A stretch of DNA of 46,664 nt from CAYTEH01 sp964436765 (GCA_964436765.1 CAYTEH010000008.1:1-46664); one strand, 5' to 3'; counted from the first letter of the stretch, positions 1 to 8,392 are shown. A program made the numbers and translations. The notes: generated from the letters alone by a model not told the origin.

Positions 1-1931
1 AGCGCTGCGATATCCGACGGGCCCTTTCCGCGGAGGCCGAGCAGGAGCTTCCAGGATTTCAGTTCGCTGAGCATCTCGTAGGCTTCCTCTTCGGATACCG
101 GTGCAATGCGGAAGTTCGTGTCGCGGAAGAGTTCGGTGTAGATGCCGCCCATGCCCACCATGATCAGGTGCCCGAAGCTCGGGTCTTTAATGGCACCCAC
201 GATGAACTCGTTCCCCGCGGGCAGGAACTGCTGGATCTGCACGCCGTTCAATGTGGCATCAGGTTTGTGCTTCTTTGCATTCTTCATAATCTCTCCGAAC
301 GCGGCCCGAACGGCCGCTCCTGAGGTCAAGTTCACTCTGACCCCTCCAATATCCGACTTGTGCAGGATCTGCGGCGAGCTGATTTTCGCGACCACGGGGT
401 ACCCCATCTTTTCGGCGAATGCGACTGCCTCGTCGGCGGTTTTCGCGACGGCGCTCTGGGGCAGGGGAAGCTTGTAGAGAGAAAAAAGGTCTTCGATGCT
501 CTGTTCATCGAGGGCGTCAGTCTTTCCCTCCAGGATTTTTTTACTGAGTGTCAGCACCTGGCACGCCGGTTCGGGGGTCTTGTCTTTCACGGGACGCTCC
601 AGCAGGCAACCCATGGCCGCGATCGCCCGCTCGGGAGTGGGGTAGTTCGGAATCCCGGCTGCGTGGAGCAGCTTCTCGGCTTCCTTGATGTTTTTGTCAC
701 CCATGAACCCGGTCACGATCGGCATGAGCGGGCGAGACTTCATCGTCTTGATAAGCGCCTCCGCAATCTCTGTCTCCGGCGTCATCACCTGCGGGGTCAG
801 CATCACGGCGATGCCATCGATGTCCGGGTCCTCCACGCAGGCTTCCAGTGCCGCCTGATACCGGTCCATCGCCGCGTCCCCGAGGACGTCTACCGGGTTC
901 ACGACGGAAGCCGCTGCCGGCAGCTCTTTCTTCAGCTCTTCTTTCTTTCTGTCCCCGAGCGACATCAGCGTCAGGCCTGCCTTCTCGGCGGCATCCGTCG
1001 CCAGGATTCCCGGGCCACCGGCGTTCGTGATCACCGCGATGCGCGGGGAGAGCAGGGGAGGCTGGGTGGCGAGTGCGCGGATCATGTCCATGAATTGTTC
1101 AGTCGAGTGGGCGCGCCGGATTCCTGTCTGCTCACACGCTGCATCAATCGCGGCATCGGATCCCGCCAGAGCTCCGGTGTGCGAGCTCACCGCGTGCTTC
1201 CCGCGTTCACTCACACCCGATTTGATGAGCACGATGGGCTTTGTGGCACACACGTCCCGCGCGATCTTCAGGAAGCGCTTTCCGTCTTTGATGCTCTCCA
1301 GGTACATGCCGATCACTTTCGTCTCGGGGTCATCTTTGCAGATTTCCAGGAAATCGCACTCGTCCATCGCGGCCTTGTTGCCCATGCTCACAACGAGCGA
1401 GAAGCCGAGGTTGAGCGGTCCGGCAGCATCAAGCAGAGCGACGGCCATCGCACCTGATTGACTGAGCAGCGCCACCGAGCCGGGCTTTTCGACGTTCTCC
1501 GCGAACGATGCGTTCAGTCCGATCGACGGCCGGATGATGCCGAGGCAGTTGGGGCCTACCAGTTCCATCTTGTGTCGCTTCACCGTCTCCACGAGCGCCT
1601 TCTCCATCGCATTGCCTTCGTCCGTCCCGATCTCGCCGAACCCGGCGCTGATCACCACCAGCGTATTGACTCCTTTCTTCCCGCATTCCTCCGCAAGAGC
1701 CTGCACCGTCTTCGCGGGCGTCACGATGATGACGCAGTCGACCTGGCCGGGAATCTCCGTCACGGACGCGTAGACCTTCTTGCCCAAAATCTCACCGCCC
1801 TTCGGGTTCACGGGGTAGATTTGCCCTTTGTACCCCTGGGTGATGATGTTCTTGAGCACGTAGTGACCCACTTTGGTTTCTTCGGCCGAGGCGCCGACGA
1901 CGGCAACCGACTGGGGGTTCAAAAATGACAT
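1..1931 (-). CDS. ADP-forming acetate/acyl-CoA ligase (fused alpha-beta), 3' end cut by window
   Basis: Converts acyl-CoA, ADP and phosphate into acid, CoA and ATP, the substrate-level ATP step of acetate fermentation. 643 codons are present; the family is usually about 700 residues, so about 50 C-terminal residues lie outside the window. The N-terminal CoA-binding Rossmann part starts MSFLNPQSVAVVGASAEE. The motif SSHTGALAGS contains the expected phosphohistidine (about His251). An ATP-grasp (beta) domain follows from about residue 450, including the motif KISSPQILHKSDIGGV. The ATG at 1931 follows a TATACT box (1940-1945) by 8 nt and is preceded by GAGG. It is divergent from the flavodoxin/2-oxoacid oxidoreductase genes, whose acyl-CoA product it would use. 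The fusion is clear; acetyl-CoA as the substrate is inferred. Confidence 0.9.
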   Translation of the reverse strand, partial: MSFLNPQSVAVVGASAEETKVGHYVLKNIITQGYKGQIYPVNPKGGEILGKKVYASVTEIPGQVDCVIIVTPAKTVQALAEECGKKGVNTLVVISAGFGEIGTDEGNAMEKALVETVKRHKMELVGPNCLGIIRPSIGLNASFAENVEKPGSVALLSQSGAMAVALLDAAGPLNLGFSLVVSMGNKAAMDECDFLEICKDDPETKVIGMYLESIKDGKRFLKIARDVCATKPIVLIKSGVSERGKHAVSSHTGALAGSDAAIDAACEQTGIRRAHSTEQFMDMIRALATQPPLLSPRIAVITNAGGPGILATDAAEKAGLTLMSLGDRKKEELKKELPAAASVVNPVDVLGDAAMDRYQAALEACVEDPDIDGIAVMLTPQVMTPETEIAEALIKTMKSRPLMPIVTGFMGDKNIKEAEKLLHAAGIPNYPTPERAIAAMGCLLERPVKDKTPEPACQVLTLSKKILEGKTDALDEQSIEDLFSLYKLPLPQSAVAKTADEAVAFAEKMGYPVVAKISSPQILHKSDIGGVRVNLTSGAAVRAAFGEIMKNAKKHKPDATLNGVQIQQFLPAGNEFIVGAIKDPSFGHLIMVGMGGIYTELFRDTNFRIAPVSEEEAYEMLSELKSWKLLLGLRGKGPSDIAA

Positions 1932-1939
1932 TTCCTCAT

Positions 1940-1945
1940 AGTATA
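1940..1945 (-). promoter_or_regulatory. -10 box TATACT, 8 nt before the acyl-CoA ligase ATG
   Basis: TATACT on the minus strand lies 8 nt from the ATG at 1931. Transcription would start at or within a few nt of the start codon. Confidence 0.5.
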
Positions 1946-2007
1946 CAGGAAAAACGGTTCTTTTTGAATGTCACATCCTCTTAACAAGGTCATAAGGCGT
2001 TTGGGGG

Positions 2008-2013
2008 TATACT
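2008..2013 (+). promoter_or_regulatory. -10 box TATACT, 7 nt before the flavodoxin GTG
   Basis: TATACT is followed by 7 nt and then the GTG at 2021. There is no Shine-Dalgarno, so a leaderless transcript for the flavodoxin-korAB operon is likely. Confidence 0.5.
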
Positions 2014-2020
2014 CCGGACC

Positions 2021-2482
2021 GTGCCATCGATTCAGATCATCTTTGCCAGTACGAGCGGCCACACCGAGTATGTGGTGGAGACGCTGGTGTCGTTCCTGAA
2101 AGAAAAGGCGCCGAAGACGTCGGTTACAATGCTTCTGGCCGAGAAGGTCACGCCCGAGGACCTGCTGAAAGGCGACGTGCTGCTTCTCGCGTCCTCCACC
2201 TGGAACACCGGGAATGTCGAGGGGCAACTCAACCCCCATATGTTCGCGCTCCTGAAGGACCGGGCGAAGGCGGTGGACCTGAAGGGAAGAAAAGTCGTCT
2301 GCATCGGCCTCGGGGATCAGCGGTACTTCTACACGTGCAAAGCCGCGAAGGAGCTGGAGGAGTTTGTGTTCACGCACAAGGGAACGCTCGCACTTCCGAC
2401 ACTGAAGATCATCAACGAGCCCTACGGGCAGGAAGATGCGGTGAAAACATGGGGCAAATCTCTTCTCAAACTTCTGAAGTAA
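2021..2482 (+). CDS. flavodoxin-like FMN protein
   Basis: A 153-residue, single-domain flavodoxin-like protein. Near the N terminus, FASTSGHTE matches the phosphate-binding loop that holds FMN; ASSTWNTGNVEGQ and GLGDQRYFYTCKAAKELEEF fit the later FMN-contact and C-terminal regions. The GTG start is chosen because it directly precedes the conserved first strand (PSIQIIFAS) and lies 7 nt after a TATACT box. Its stop codon overlaps the ATG of the next gene (TAATG), so translation with the 2-oxoacid oxidoreductase is probably coupled. This makes it the likely electron acceptor of that enzyme (inference). Ferredoxin may also serve; none is encoded here. Confidence 0.85.
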   Translation: MPSIQIIFASTSGHTEYVVETLVSFLKEKAPKTSVTMLLAEKVTPEDLLKGDVLLLASSTWNTGNVEGQLNPHMFALLKDRAKAVDLKGRKVVCIGLGDQRYFYTCKAAKELEEFVFTHKGTLALPTLKIINEPYGQEDAVKTWGKSLLKLLK

Positions 2483-4260
2483 TGCGCGTCTCCCTCAAGC
2501 TCGTCGGCGCCTCCGGGCAGGGCATCAACTCCATCGGCGAGATTCTCGCCAAGGGGCTCAAGCGCGCGGGATACTGCGTGTTCGGCTACCGCGAGTATCC
2601 ATCGCTCATCAAGGGCGGCCACGCGAGCTACCAACTCGATTTTTCCGATGCCGCAATCGAATCGAGCGAGACACGCATCAATATCCTTATCACGCTCAAC
2701 CACCACGGGCTGGAACTCAACCTCCGCGAGCTCAAAGAGGGCGGCATCGTGGTGCACTCCACGCCGAACTGGACGTTCAATAACGAGGACCTGGAGCATC
2801 TGAAAGCCAGCAATATCAGGGTCATCGAATTGCCGGTGGATGAGATCCTCAAAAAACTCCAGACGAAGCCGATCCTCGGGAACGTGATCATCGCCGCGTT
2901 CACGTGGGCGATGCTCGGGCAATCCATCGATTCGCTGAAGGCTCTCGTGGGCGAACGGTTCGCGAAGAAGAAAGATCTGCTCGAGCTCAACATGAAGTGC
3001 ATCGAGGAAGGCTTCAATTACGCGGATCCCACGCATCAGAAGCCCACGGTCCCGGTCCCGGAACCCGCGAAGCAATGGACGGATCACATGCTCCTCACGG
3101 GCAGCCACGCGATGGCGCTGGGCGCCGTCCACGCGGGCGTGCGGCTCTACGCCGGGTACCCCATGACACCCTCGAGCCCGCTGCTCGGCATCATCGGCGA
3201 CTGGCAGAACAAGACGGGGATGGTGGTGAAGCAGGCGGAGGATGAAATCACCGCCGCGCAGGTCGTGAGCGGGGCCATGCACATGGGGACGCGCGCGCTC
3301 ACCGCGACGTCCGGCGGAGGCTTCGACCTGATGAGCGAGACGGTTTCCCTCAACGGCATCATCGAGAATCCCTCCGTCTTCGTCCTCGCGCAGCGGCCCG
3401 GTCCCGCCACGGGACTCCCCACGTGGACCGCGCAGGGTGACCTGCTCCTGGCGCTCCATTCCGCGCACGGCGAATTCACGCGCTGCATTCTCTCTGTCAG
3501 CGATGCGCAGGACTGCTTCGACCTGATGCCCATTGCCTTCAATATCGCCGAGGAATATCAAATCAGCGTCATCGTCCTCACCGACAAGCAGATCGCCGAA
3601 GCGCTGTACACACAGGAGCCGTACGATCAAACGAAGGCCGAGATCCGGCGGGGCATCGTCACCGACCCGGCGCGCCTCAAAACTCTCAAGGGCGCCGACC
3701 GCTACGACACCCGCGCCAAAGACGGCATCAGTCCGCGCTGGCTCCCGGGCACCGAGGCGGCCACCTGGAACGCTCAGGGCGACGAGCACAGCGGGGACGG
3801 GTCCATCGACGAGTCGGCGGAGAACGGTCGGCTTCAGATGGAGAAGCGCATGAAGAAGCTGCAGGCGCTCAAAGCGGCCATCCCGGCTCCGGAACTCTTC
3901 ACCGCTACGAACGGCATCCGCGAACCCGTCACCGGCGAGCCGTCGCTCGACCTGTTGCTGGTGGGGTGGGGGAGCACGAAAGGGGCCGCGCTCGATATCC
4001 TCGAGAGCTCGGAATTCAAGGGCAAGAATATCGGGTACCTGCACTACACCTACATGTGGCCCATGCGCGGCGAGCGGTTTGAACGGCTCCAGAAGAAGGC
4101 GAAGAAGACGGTGCTCGTGGAGCAGAACCATACCGGGCAACTCGGGATCGTCCTCCGGATGGAAACCGGCATCGGCATCGATACCCGCATCCTCAAGTAC
4201 GACGGCCGGCCGTTCTTCTACGACGAATTGCTCTCACAGATTTCACAACTCACCGCCTGA
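2482..4260 (+). CDS. 2-oxoacid:acceptor oxidoreductase, fused gamma-alpha subunit
   Basis: 592 residues. The gamma domain comes first (LVGASGQGINSIGEILAKGL and YREYPSLIKGGHASYQ, about residues 4-60). The alpha (pyrimidine-binding) domain follows from about residue 195, with the family hallmark YPMTPSSPLLG and TSGGGFDLMSE, and a C-terminal transketolase-like domain ends the protein. With KorB it oxidatively decarboxylates a 2-oxoacid to acyl-CoA and passes electrons to a small carrier. The ATG overlaps the flavodoxin stop by one base, which sets the start. The architecture matches KorA/PorA-type fused subunits. Substrate (pyruvate, 2-oxoglutarate or branched-chain acids) cannot be read from the sequence; pyruvate fits best with the divergent acyl-CoA ligase. 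Confidence 0.9.
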   Translation: MRVSLKLVGASGQGINSIGEILAKGLKRAGYCVFGYREYPSLIKGGHASYQLDFSDAAIESSETRINILITLNHHGLELNLRELKEGGIVVHSTPNWTFNNEDLEHLKASNIRVIELPVDEILKKLQTKPILGNVIIAAFTWAMLGQSIDSLKALVGERFAKKKDLLELNMKCIEEGFNYADPTHQKPTVPVPEPAKQWTDHMLLTGSHAMALGAVHAGVRLYAGYPMTPSSPLLGIIGDWQNKTGMVVKQAEDEITAAQVVSGAMHMGTRALTATSGGGFDLMSETVSLNGIIENPSVFVLAQRPGPATGLPTWTAQGDLLLALHSAHGEFTRCILSVSDAQDCFDLMPIAFNIAEEYQISVIVLTDKQIAEALYTQEPYDQTKAEIRRGIVTDPARLKTLKGADRYDTRAKDGISPRWLPGTEAATWNAQGDEHSGDGSIDESAENGRLQMEKRMKKLQALKAAIPAPELFTATNGIREPVTGEPSLDLLLVGWGSTKGAALDILESSEFKGKNIGYLHYTYMWPMRGERFERLQKKAKKTVLVEQNHTGQLGIVLRMETGIGIDTRILKYDGRPFFYDELLSQISQLTA

Positions 4261-4263
4261 TCC

Positions 4264-5160
4264 ATGCCAATCAAGCTCGACACCTCCGGCGGTCCCCAGA
4301 TGAAAGATTACGCGTGCGCCAACAAATGCACGTGGTGCGACGGGTGCGGCGATTACGGCATCTGGACGGCCATCAAGCGTGCGTTGGTGGAGCTCAAGAT
4401 TGCGCCCTGGCAGACACTCCTCTGTTACGACGTGGGTTGCCACGGCAACGGGTCCGATAAGCTCGCGGGCTACCGCTTCCACGGCCTGCACGGCCGCGTG
4501 ATCCCGTTCGCCGCGGGCGCGAAGCTCGCCAACATGAAGATTCCGGTGATCGCCTTCGGCGGCGATGGTGCGAGTTTCAGCGAAGGTATCGGGCACCTCG
4601 TGCACGGCATCCGCAGCAATTACCCCATCACGTTCGTGCTGCACAACAATGCCAACTACGGCCTCACAACCGGCCAGGCGAGCTCGCTCACGTGGCAGGG
4701 CCAGCCGATGACGGCGAGCCCCAACGGTATCCCCGAGCACACGCTCAACAGCATGGACTTCATCTTCTCGTTGGAGCCCACGTTCGTCGCCCGCGGCTTC
4801 AGCGGAAACATTCCCCAGCTGATCCAGATCTTCAAGGCTGCGATCGAGCACCAGAAGCACGGCTTCGCCTTCGTGGACGTCCTGCAGGCGTGCCCCACGT
4901 ACAACAAGTTCGCCACCCATGAGTACCTGCTGGAACGCTGCTACGACGCGAACGAGGAAGGCCATGACCCGACGGATTTCAAGAAAGCCCGCAAGCTCGC
5001 GATCGACACCAAGAAGCGCATCGCCACCGGCATCCTGTACCACCATGAAGACGTGCCGAACTTCTACGCGCGTCTGAAGCCGCGTGAGGGGAGGGAAACC
5101 ACGCCGGTCGAGGAGGTTGCGAAGGTGGATGTGGCGGAGCTGATGAAGGAGTTTATCTAA
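4264..5160 (+). CDS. 2-oxoacid:acceptor oxidoreductase, beta (TPP) subunit
   Basis: 298 residues; it starts 3 nt after the alpha subunit stop, in one operon. The thiamine diphosphate motif is visible as GDG (101-103) with NN (128-129). The [4Fe-4S] ligands expected for this family are Cys25 and Cys28 (WCDGCGDYG), Cys59 (VGCHGNG) and Cys210 (LQACPTYNK). Two further cysteines, Cys18 and Cys22, precede the first pair. No ferredoxin domain is fused, so electrons must leave through a separate carrier such as the upstream flavodoxin. Confidence 0.92.
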   Translation: MPIKLDTSGGPQMKDYACANKCTWCDGCGDYGIWTAIKRALVELKIAPWQTLLCYDVGCHGNGSDKLAGYRFHGLHGRVIPFAAGAKLANMKIPVIAFGGDGASFSEGIGHLVHGIRSNYPITFVLHNNANYGLTTGQASSLTWQGQPMTASPNGIPEHTLNSMDFIFSLEPTFVARGFSGNIPQLIQIFKAAIEHQKHGFAFVDVLQACPTYNKFATHEYLLERCYDANEEGHDPTDFKKARKLAIDTKKRIATGILYHHEDVPNFYARLKPREGRETTPVEEVAKVDVAELMKEFI

Positions 5161-5161
5161 A

Positions 5162-5190
5162 AAGTCCCTCTGGGAGTCTTTCTTTTTAGG
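5162..5190 (+). terminator. possible weak terminator after the oxidoreductase operon
   Basis: A short stem (TCCC-TCT-GGGA with imperfect A/T extension) runs into a T-rich tail just after the korB-type stop. The stem is weak. Confidence 0.35.
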
Positions 5191-5245
5191 GTGTTTTCCG
5201 CTACCGTCCGCGACCCGTTCTTTGGAAACCCTTTCTTCCCATGCA

Positions 5246-5284
5246 CCTTCGCTTGCGAAGGCAGGAGAGGCCCGATGTCCGGGC
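5246..5284 (+). promoter_or_regulatory. two hairpins in the leader of the 5355 gene
   Basis: CCTTCGC-TT-GCGAAGG (5246-5261) and GCCCG-ATGTC-CGGGC (5270-5284) are perfect small hairpins 70-110 nt before the ATG at 5355. They could be a structured leader or repeat remnants. Confidence 0.4.
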
Positions 5285-5354
5285 TTCACTGTTTCACATT
5301 CATTGGTACCAACGTTCGCAGGGGAGTGCGAGCGCAGGTGCTGTGGGAGGTCCC

Positions 5355-5711
5355 ATGTCGACGATCGTGTATGAACATAGTATGTCCATTTTTTCGGCGA
5401 CACTGAACGCCGACGAGCCCGTCCGGGTCGCATGCGAACATGCGAGCTGGACTATTGCGTTCTGGCCCACCCCGGGTCCGATGCGCAATATCGCGCTTTC
5501 CAAGCTCGGCGCGATCCGGATCTACGGATCCGTCGAGCTGCACGTCATTGGCGAAGGAGCGTCAGTGCTCGAAAACTTCGAAGGCTTCATCGTCTATGAC
5601 GAGAAGCAAAATGCGGTGCAATACGAACGCTGGTCAGAGATGACCACCGTACACGCGCCGAATCCGCAGCCTCATGCTCCCGCCCTTGCGGGCGAACAGC
5701 CTCTCTCCTGA
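5355..5711 (+). CDS. hypothetical protein, 118 aa
   Basis: No family recognised. The protein is soluble, with alternating beta-like segments (SATLNADEPVRVACEHASW, GSVELHVIGEGASVLENFEG) and a proline/alanine-rich tail. The ATG at 5355 is preferred because GGGAGG lies just upstream; the frame is also open further upstream, and a second ATG at 5382 is possible. It stands alone between the oxidoreductase operon and trmD and has its own strong terminator, so it is probably monocistronic. Its codon use resembles its neighbours. Confidence 0.6.
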   Translation: MSTIVYEHSMSIFSATLNADEPVRVACEHASWTIAFWPTPGPMRNIALSKLGAIRIYGSVELHVIGEGASVLENFEGFIVYDEKQNAVQYERWSEMTTVHAPNPQPHAPALAGEQPLS

Positions 5712-5730
5712 TCTTCCAAAGAGATCAGGC
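5708..5730 (+). repeat. perfect 8-bp hairpin over the stop codon
   Basis: CCTGATCT - 7 nt - AGATCAGG overlaps the TGA of the 5355 gene, immediately before the terminator. Confidence 0.55.
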
Positions 5731-5735
5731 CCAAA

Positions 5736-5768
5736 CCGCCACACGCTCCCTCGCGTGGCGGTTTTTTT
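5736..5768 (+). terminator. Rho-independent terminator
   Basis: CCGCCAC...GTGGCGG stem followed by seven T. It ends the transcript of the 5355 gene. Confidence 0.85.
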
Positions 5769-5786
5769 ATTGTCAGCAACGCAGGC

Positions 5787-5835
5787 AGTCCTTCGACCCT
5801 TCATCAGGCTCAGGGCAGGCTAGGCTCAGGATGAC
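5787..5835. repeat. dispersed inverted repeat (GTCATCCTGAG family) before trmD
   Basis: On the minus strand it reads GTCATCCTGAGC...CGAAGGACT, with a second repeat (CTGCCCTGAGCC...GAAGGG) nested inside. Relatives occur at 6861-6890, 14931-14973, 30022-30052, 36697-36746 and 36872-36919. Confidence 0.6.
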
Positions 5836-5859
5836 ATGCCTGCTCATCGAAAATGTCGG

Positions 5860-5865
5860 TATCAT
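5860..5865 (+). promoter_or_regulatory. -10 box TATCAT, 6 nt before the trmD ATG
   Basis: TATCAT is followed by GTGTCT and then the ATG at 5872. Spacing of 6 nt implies a leaderless mRNA. Confidence 0.55.
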
Positions 5866-5871
5866 GTGTCT

Positions 5872-6558
5872 ATGAAGATCGATGTCCTCACCCTCTTCCC
5901 GGCCATGTTCCAGGGACCCCTCACCGAGTCCATCCTGCAGCGTGCGCAGGAGAAGGGTCTGCTGCAGCTCGAGTTTCATGACATCAGGAAATGGGGTCTT
6001 GGGAACTATCACCAGACGGACGACAGCCCGTACGGAGGCGGTGCCGGCATGGTGATGCGGCCCGATGTGATTGTTCCTGCGATTGAGGCAATCACAACCC
6101 CCACCCCCGGTCCCTCCCCCAGCGCCAAAGGCGCAGGGAGAGGGGAGAAGCCGCACCGGATCTACTTCACGCCACGAGGTAAACGCCTCACGCAGTCACG
6201 CGTCGAACAACTCGCGAAGAAAGAACATCTGCTCCTGCTCTGCGGCCGCTACGAAGGCGTGGACCAGCGCGTCATCGACGGCTGGATCGATGAAGAACTT
6301 TCGATCGGCGATTACGTTTTGACCGGCGGCGAGCTGCCCGCGATGGTGCTGGTGGATGCCGTGGCGCGGCAGATCCCGGGCGTGCTCGGCAAAGATGAAT
6401 CGGCGGCGGAGGAGAGCTTTTCGAAGAGTCTGAAGCGGAAAAAAGAGTATCCCCACTACACGCGTCCCGAAGATTTCCGCGGCATGAAAGTCCCCGATGT
6501 GCTCATCGGCGGGCATCATGCGAAGATCAAAGAGTGGAGGGATGGGCAGCTTCGCTGA
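5872..6558 (+). CDS. trmD: tRNA (guanine-N1)-methyltransferase TrmD
   Basis: 228 residues. Methylates G37 of tRNAs with AdoMet, preventing frameshifting. SPOUT knot motifs are clear: LLLLCGRYEGVDQR, IGDYVLTGGELPAMVLVDAV, then HYTRPEDFRG and VLIGGHHAKIKEWR. The ATG at 5872 precedes the conserved KIDVLTLFP start and lies 6 nt after TATCAT. About 17 extra residues (TPTPGPSPSAKGAGRGEK) interrupt the protein at about residue 77; they are encoded by an inverted repeat (6098-6147). The insert is in frame and between conserved blocks, so the enzyme is probably functional. Confidence 0.95.
   Translation: MKIDVLTLFPAMFQGPLTESILQRAQEKGLLQLEFHDIRKWGLGNYHQTDDSPYGGGAGMVMRPDVIVPAIEAITTPTPGPSPSAKGAGRGEKPHRIYFTPRGKRLTQSRVEQLAKKEHLLLLCGRYEGVDQRVIDGWIDEELSIGDYVLTGGELPAMVLVDAVARQIPGVLGKDESAAEESFSKSLKRKKEYPHYTRPEDFRGMKVPDVLIGGHHAKIKEWRDGQLR
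6098..6147. repeat. inverted repeat inserted in frame in trmD
   Basis: Arms CCCTCCCCC and GGGAGAGGGG flank a hairpin core GCGCC-AAA-GGCGC. The arms match the insert in gatB (21081-21131), but the core hairpin differs. Confidence 0.7.
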
Positions 6559-6858
6559 ATGACCAATGATGCAATGAACAATGATCAATGGAATATCGAA
6601 GGCAATAAGTCGGAACTCAGAATGAACGGAGAGACGACGCTCGCGCTGCGCGTGCGCCCCGGCGCGCACCACACGAAGGTCACGGGCGTGATGGACGATG
6701 GCGTCATAAAAATAGATATCGCTGCCATCGCCGAAGACGGCAAGGCAAACGAGGAGCTGGTCAGATTCATCGCGAAAGAATTCGGGGTGCCGCGCGCAAG
6801 CGTCCAGATCATCGGCGGCATCGCGACACGCCGAAAGATAGTCAGAGTCACTCTGTAG
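6559..6858 (+). CDS. DUF167 / YggU family protein
   Basis: 99 residues from the ATG directly after the trmD stop (TGAATG). The family core is clear: TLALRVRPGAHHTKVTGVMDDG, then DGKANEELVRFIAKEFGVP and VQIIGGIATRRKIV. The biochemical role of the family is unknown. The first 21 residues are encoded by repeat-like DNA (ATGACCAATGATGCAATGAAC), and the conserved domain only begins after the in-frame ATG at 6622, so the true start may be 6622 (78 residues). Coupling to trmD supports 6559; the domain boundary supports 6622. Confidence 0.85.
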   Translation: MTNDAMNNDQWNIEGNKSELRMNGETTLALRVRPGAHHTKVTGVMDDGVIKIDIAAIAEDGKANEELVRFIAKEFGVPRASVQIIGGIATRRKIVRVTL

Positions 6859-6884
6859 ATGTCATGGTGAGCGTAGTCGAACCA

Positions 6885-7607
6885 TCACCGCGTCAGCCCC
6901 GACTCAATCCATCCCCGCAGGTCCGCGTATGCCGGCAGTCCGGTTTTGAGTTCCCCGTTCATCCTGAATGCGGGCACGAGCGTGACGCCGCCCGCCGCCG
7001 AGAGCGCCTGGTCGGCCGCCACGGCGTCTCTGGTCAACTGGTCATCGAGGCACGCGCGCATGTCGGGTGCCGTGATGCCGTAGTCCTTCCCCGCCGCCAC
7101 GACCGCGTCGCGCGTGCGGGTCTTCAGGTCCAGGAGCGTCAGGTGCATCGGCAGGCCCTTGCCCCGCTTGGACGCGCAATAGAGGCCGGCCGCTTCCACG
7201 GATGAATTCGGGTACTTCTGGAACGGAACGACGTGCATGGAGATCCTCAGGAGCCCCTTCTGCACGAAGTCCTGCTGCAGGCGCGGCAGGTACTCGCGCG
7301 TGAACTCGTTGCAGTACGCGCAGGCGTGGTTCGTGTAGAGAGCCAGTTCCATCGCGCCCGGGGAGCCGATCTCGAGCACGCCCCCCGCGTTGATACGTTC
7401 CTGCGTGAGCGCTCCCGATCCGGCCGCCGGTTCGCCCTCGAGCGGCGCGGGCACATCACCGGGTTCCAGGACCTCGTCGCCGGAACCGGTATCCATAGGG
7501 AGCGAGGCGGGGGCGGGTGCCTCGGGCGGTGTCAAAACCCACATTTCGTCGCACGAAACGAGGAGCAAACAGGGGAGAAGGCCGAGGACAACCAAACCAC
7601 GCTTCAT
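6885..7607 (-). CDS. thioredoxin-fold (DsbA-like) lipoprotein with CAYC site
   Basis: 240 residues. The lipobox LLLVSC (Cys19) predicts a lipid-anchored extracytoplasmic protein. A Pro/Ala/Glu-rich linker (about 25-75) leads to a DsbA/Thioredoxin_4 domain with active site CAYC (NHACAYCNEF) and a cis-Pro loop (GVTLVPAFRMNGE). Such proteins oxidise or isomerise disulfides in exported proteins. It is convergent with the DUF167 gene and divergent from the WecG-type gene. It is a single-domain relative of the triple DsbA protein at 34281-36179, which suggests that disulfide chemistry matters in this envelope. Confidence 0.85.
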   Translation of the reverse strand: MKRGLVVLGLLPCLLLVSCDEMWVLTPPEAPAPASLPMDTGSGDEVLEPGDVPAPLEGEPAAGSGALTQERINAGGVLEIGSPGAMELALYTNHACAYCNEFTREYLPRLQQDFVQKGLLRISMHVVPFQKYPNSSVEAAGLYCASKRGKGLPMHLTLLDLKTRTRDAVVAAGKDYGITAPDMRACLDDQLTRDAVAADQALSAAGGVTLVPAFRMNGELKTGLPAYADLRGWIESGLTR

Positions 7608-7654
7608 TGGCGCCAGTATGCAGTAGAATGTCGTCCTCGGGAATGATCAATCCC

Positions 7655-8392
7655 ATGAAAACACGCATCACCCTTCTTGGCATTCCCATCGACGCCGTCA
7701 CCCGGCAGCAGGCGCTCTCTGTGATCAAGGCCATGCTCGGGGGCAGCAAGCAGCACCAGGTGAATACTCCCAATAACGAGATGCTCGTGGAGGCACGGCG
7801 ACACCCTCGCTTCACAGACGTCCTCCGGGCAGGAAGCCTGAACCTGCCCGACAGCACGGGTCTTCTGCTCGCCGCGCGCCTCACCGGCCAGCACCTGCCC
7901 GAACGTGTGACCGGTGCCGACATGACCCAGGCGCTCTGCGGCGTGCTCGATGAACGGTGTCCCGTGTTCCTGCTGGGTGCGGCACCTGGGGTCGCGGAGA
8001 AGGCGGGGGAGGTTCTCAAGACGCTTCATCCTCAGCTGATGGTCGCGGGCACGCACTCGGGATCGCCGCGGGCGCAGGATGCCGGGGAGATCATCGCCGC
8101 CATCAACAGGGCGAAGCCGAAGCTCCTGCTGGTCGCATTCGGCGCGCCGGCGCAGGAACTGTGGATCGCGGACCACCTTGCGGAGATGCCGTCCGTCATG
8201 GTGGCGATGGGCGTGGGAGGAACGTTTGATTTCCTCGCGGGAGCGAAGAAGCGTGCGCCGGTCTGGATGCGGAAGACAGGACTCGAGTGGCTCTGGAGGT
8301 TTGCGCAGGAACCCTCACGATGGAGGAGAATGTGGAAGGCAGTAGTCGTTTTTCCGTGGTTGGTGATGACGCGCAAAAAGATTGAAGATTGA
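7655..8392 (+). CDS. WecG/TagA/CpsF family glycosyltransferase
   Basis: 245 residues. Family members transfer N-acetyl-mannosamine(-uronic acid) or related sugars to a lipid-linked GlcNAc in surface polymer synthesis. Visible motifs are LPDSTGLLLAARL, ERVTGADM, PVFLLGAAPGVAEKA, FGAPAQELWI and GVGGTFDFLAGAKKRAP. The start chosen is the ATG before KTRITLLGIPID; an in-frame ATG at 7643 lies nearer to a TAGAAT box (7624-7629). It fits with wecB downstream, whose product would supply UDP-ManNAc. The last codons (KKIED-stop) lie in an inverted repeat, so the repeat supplies the stop codon. Confidence 0.88.
   Translation: MKTRITLLGIPIDAVTRQQALSVIKAMLGGSKQHQVNTPNNEMLVEARRHPRFTDVLRAGSLNLPDSTGLLLAARLTGQHLPERVTGADMTQALCGVLDERCPVFLLGAAPGVAEKAGEVLKTLHPQLMVAGTHSGSPRAQDAGEIIAAINRAKPKLLLVAFGAPAQELWIADHLAEMPSVMVAMGVGGTFDFLAGAKKRAPVWMRKTGLEWLWRFAQEPSRWRRMWKAVVVFPWLVMTRKKIED

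Noticed and set aside
360..1457. Long Arg/His-rich open frame on the plus strand opposite the acyl-CoA ligase
   Set aside because: It is the antisense of a clear gene with conserved motifs. Its composition (Arg, His, Gly) is the usual product of reading GC-rich codons backwards.
2422..4140. 572-codon open frame on the minus strand opposite the oxidoreductase alpha subunit
   Set aside because: Shadow of a gene with clear family blocks on the plus strand.
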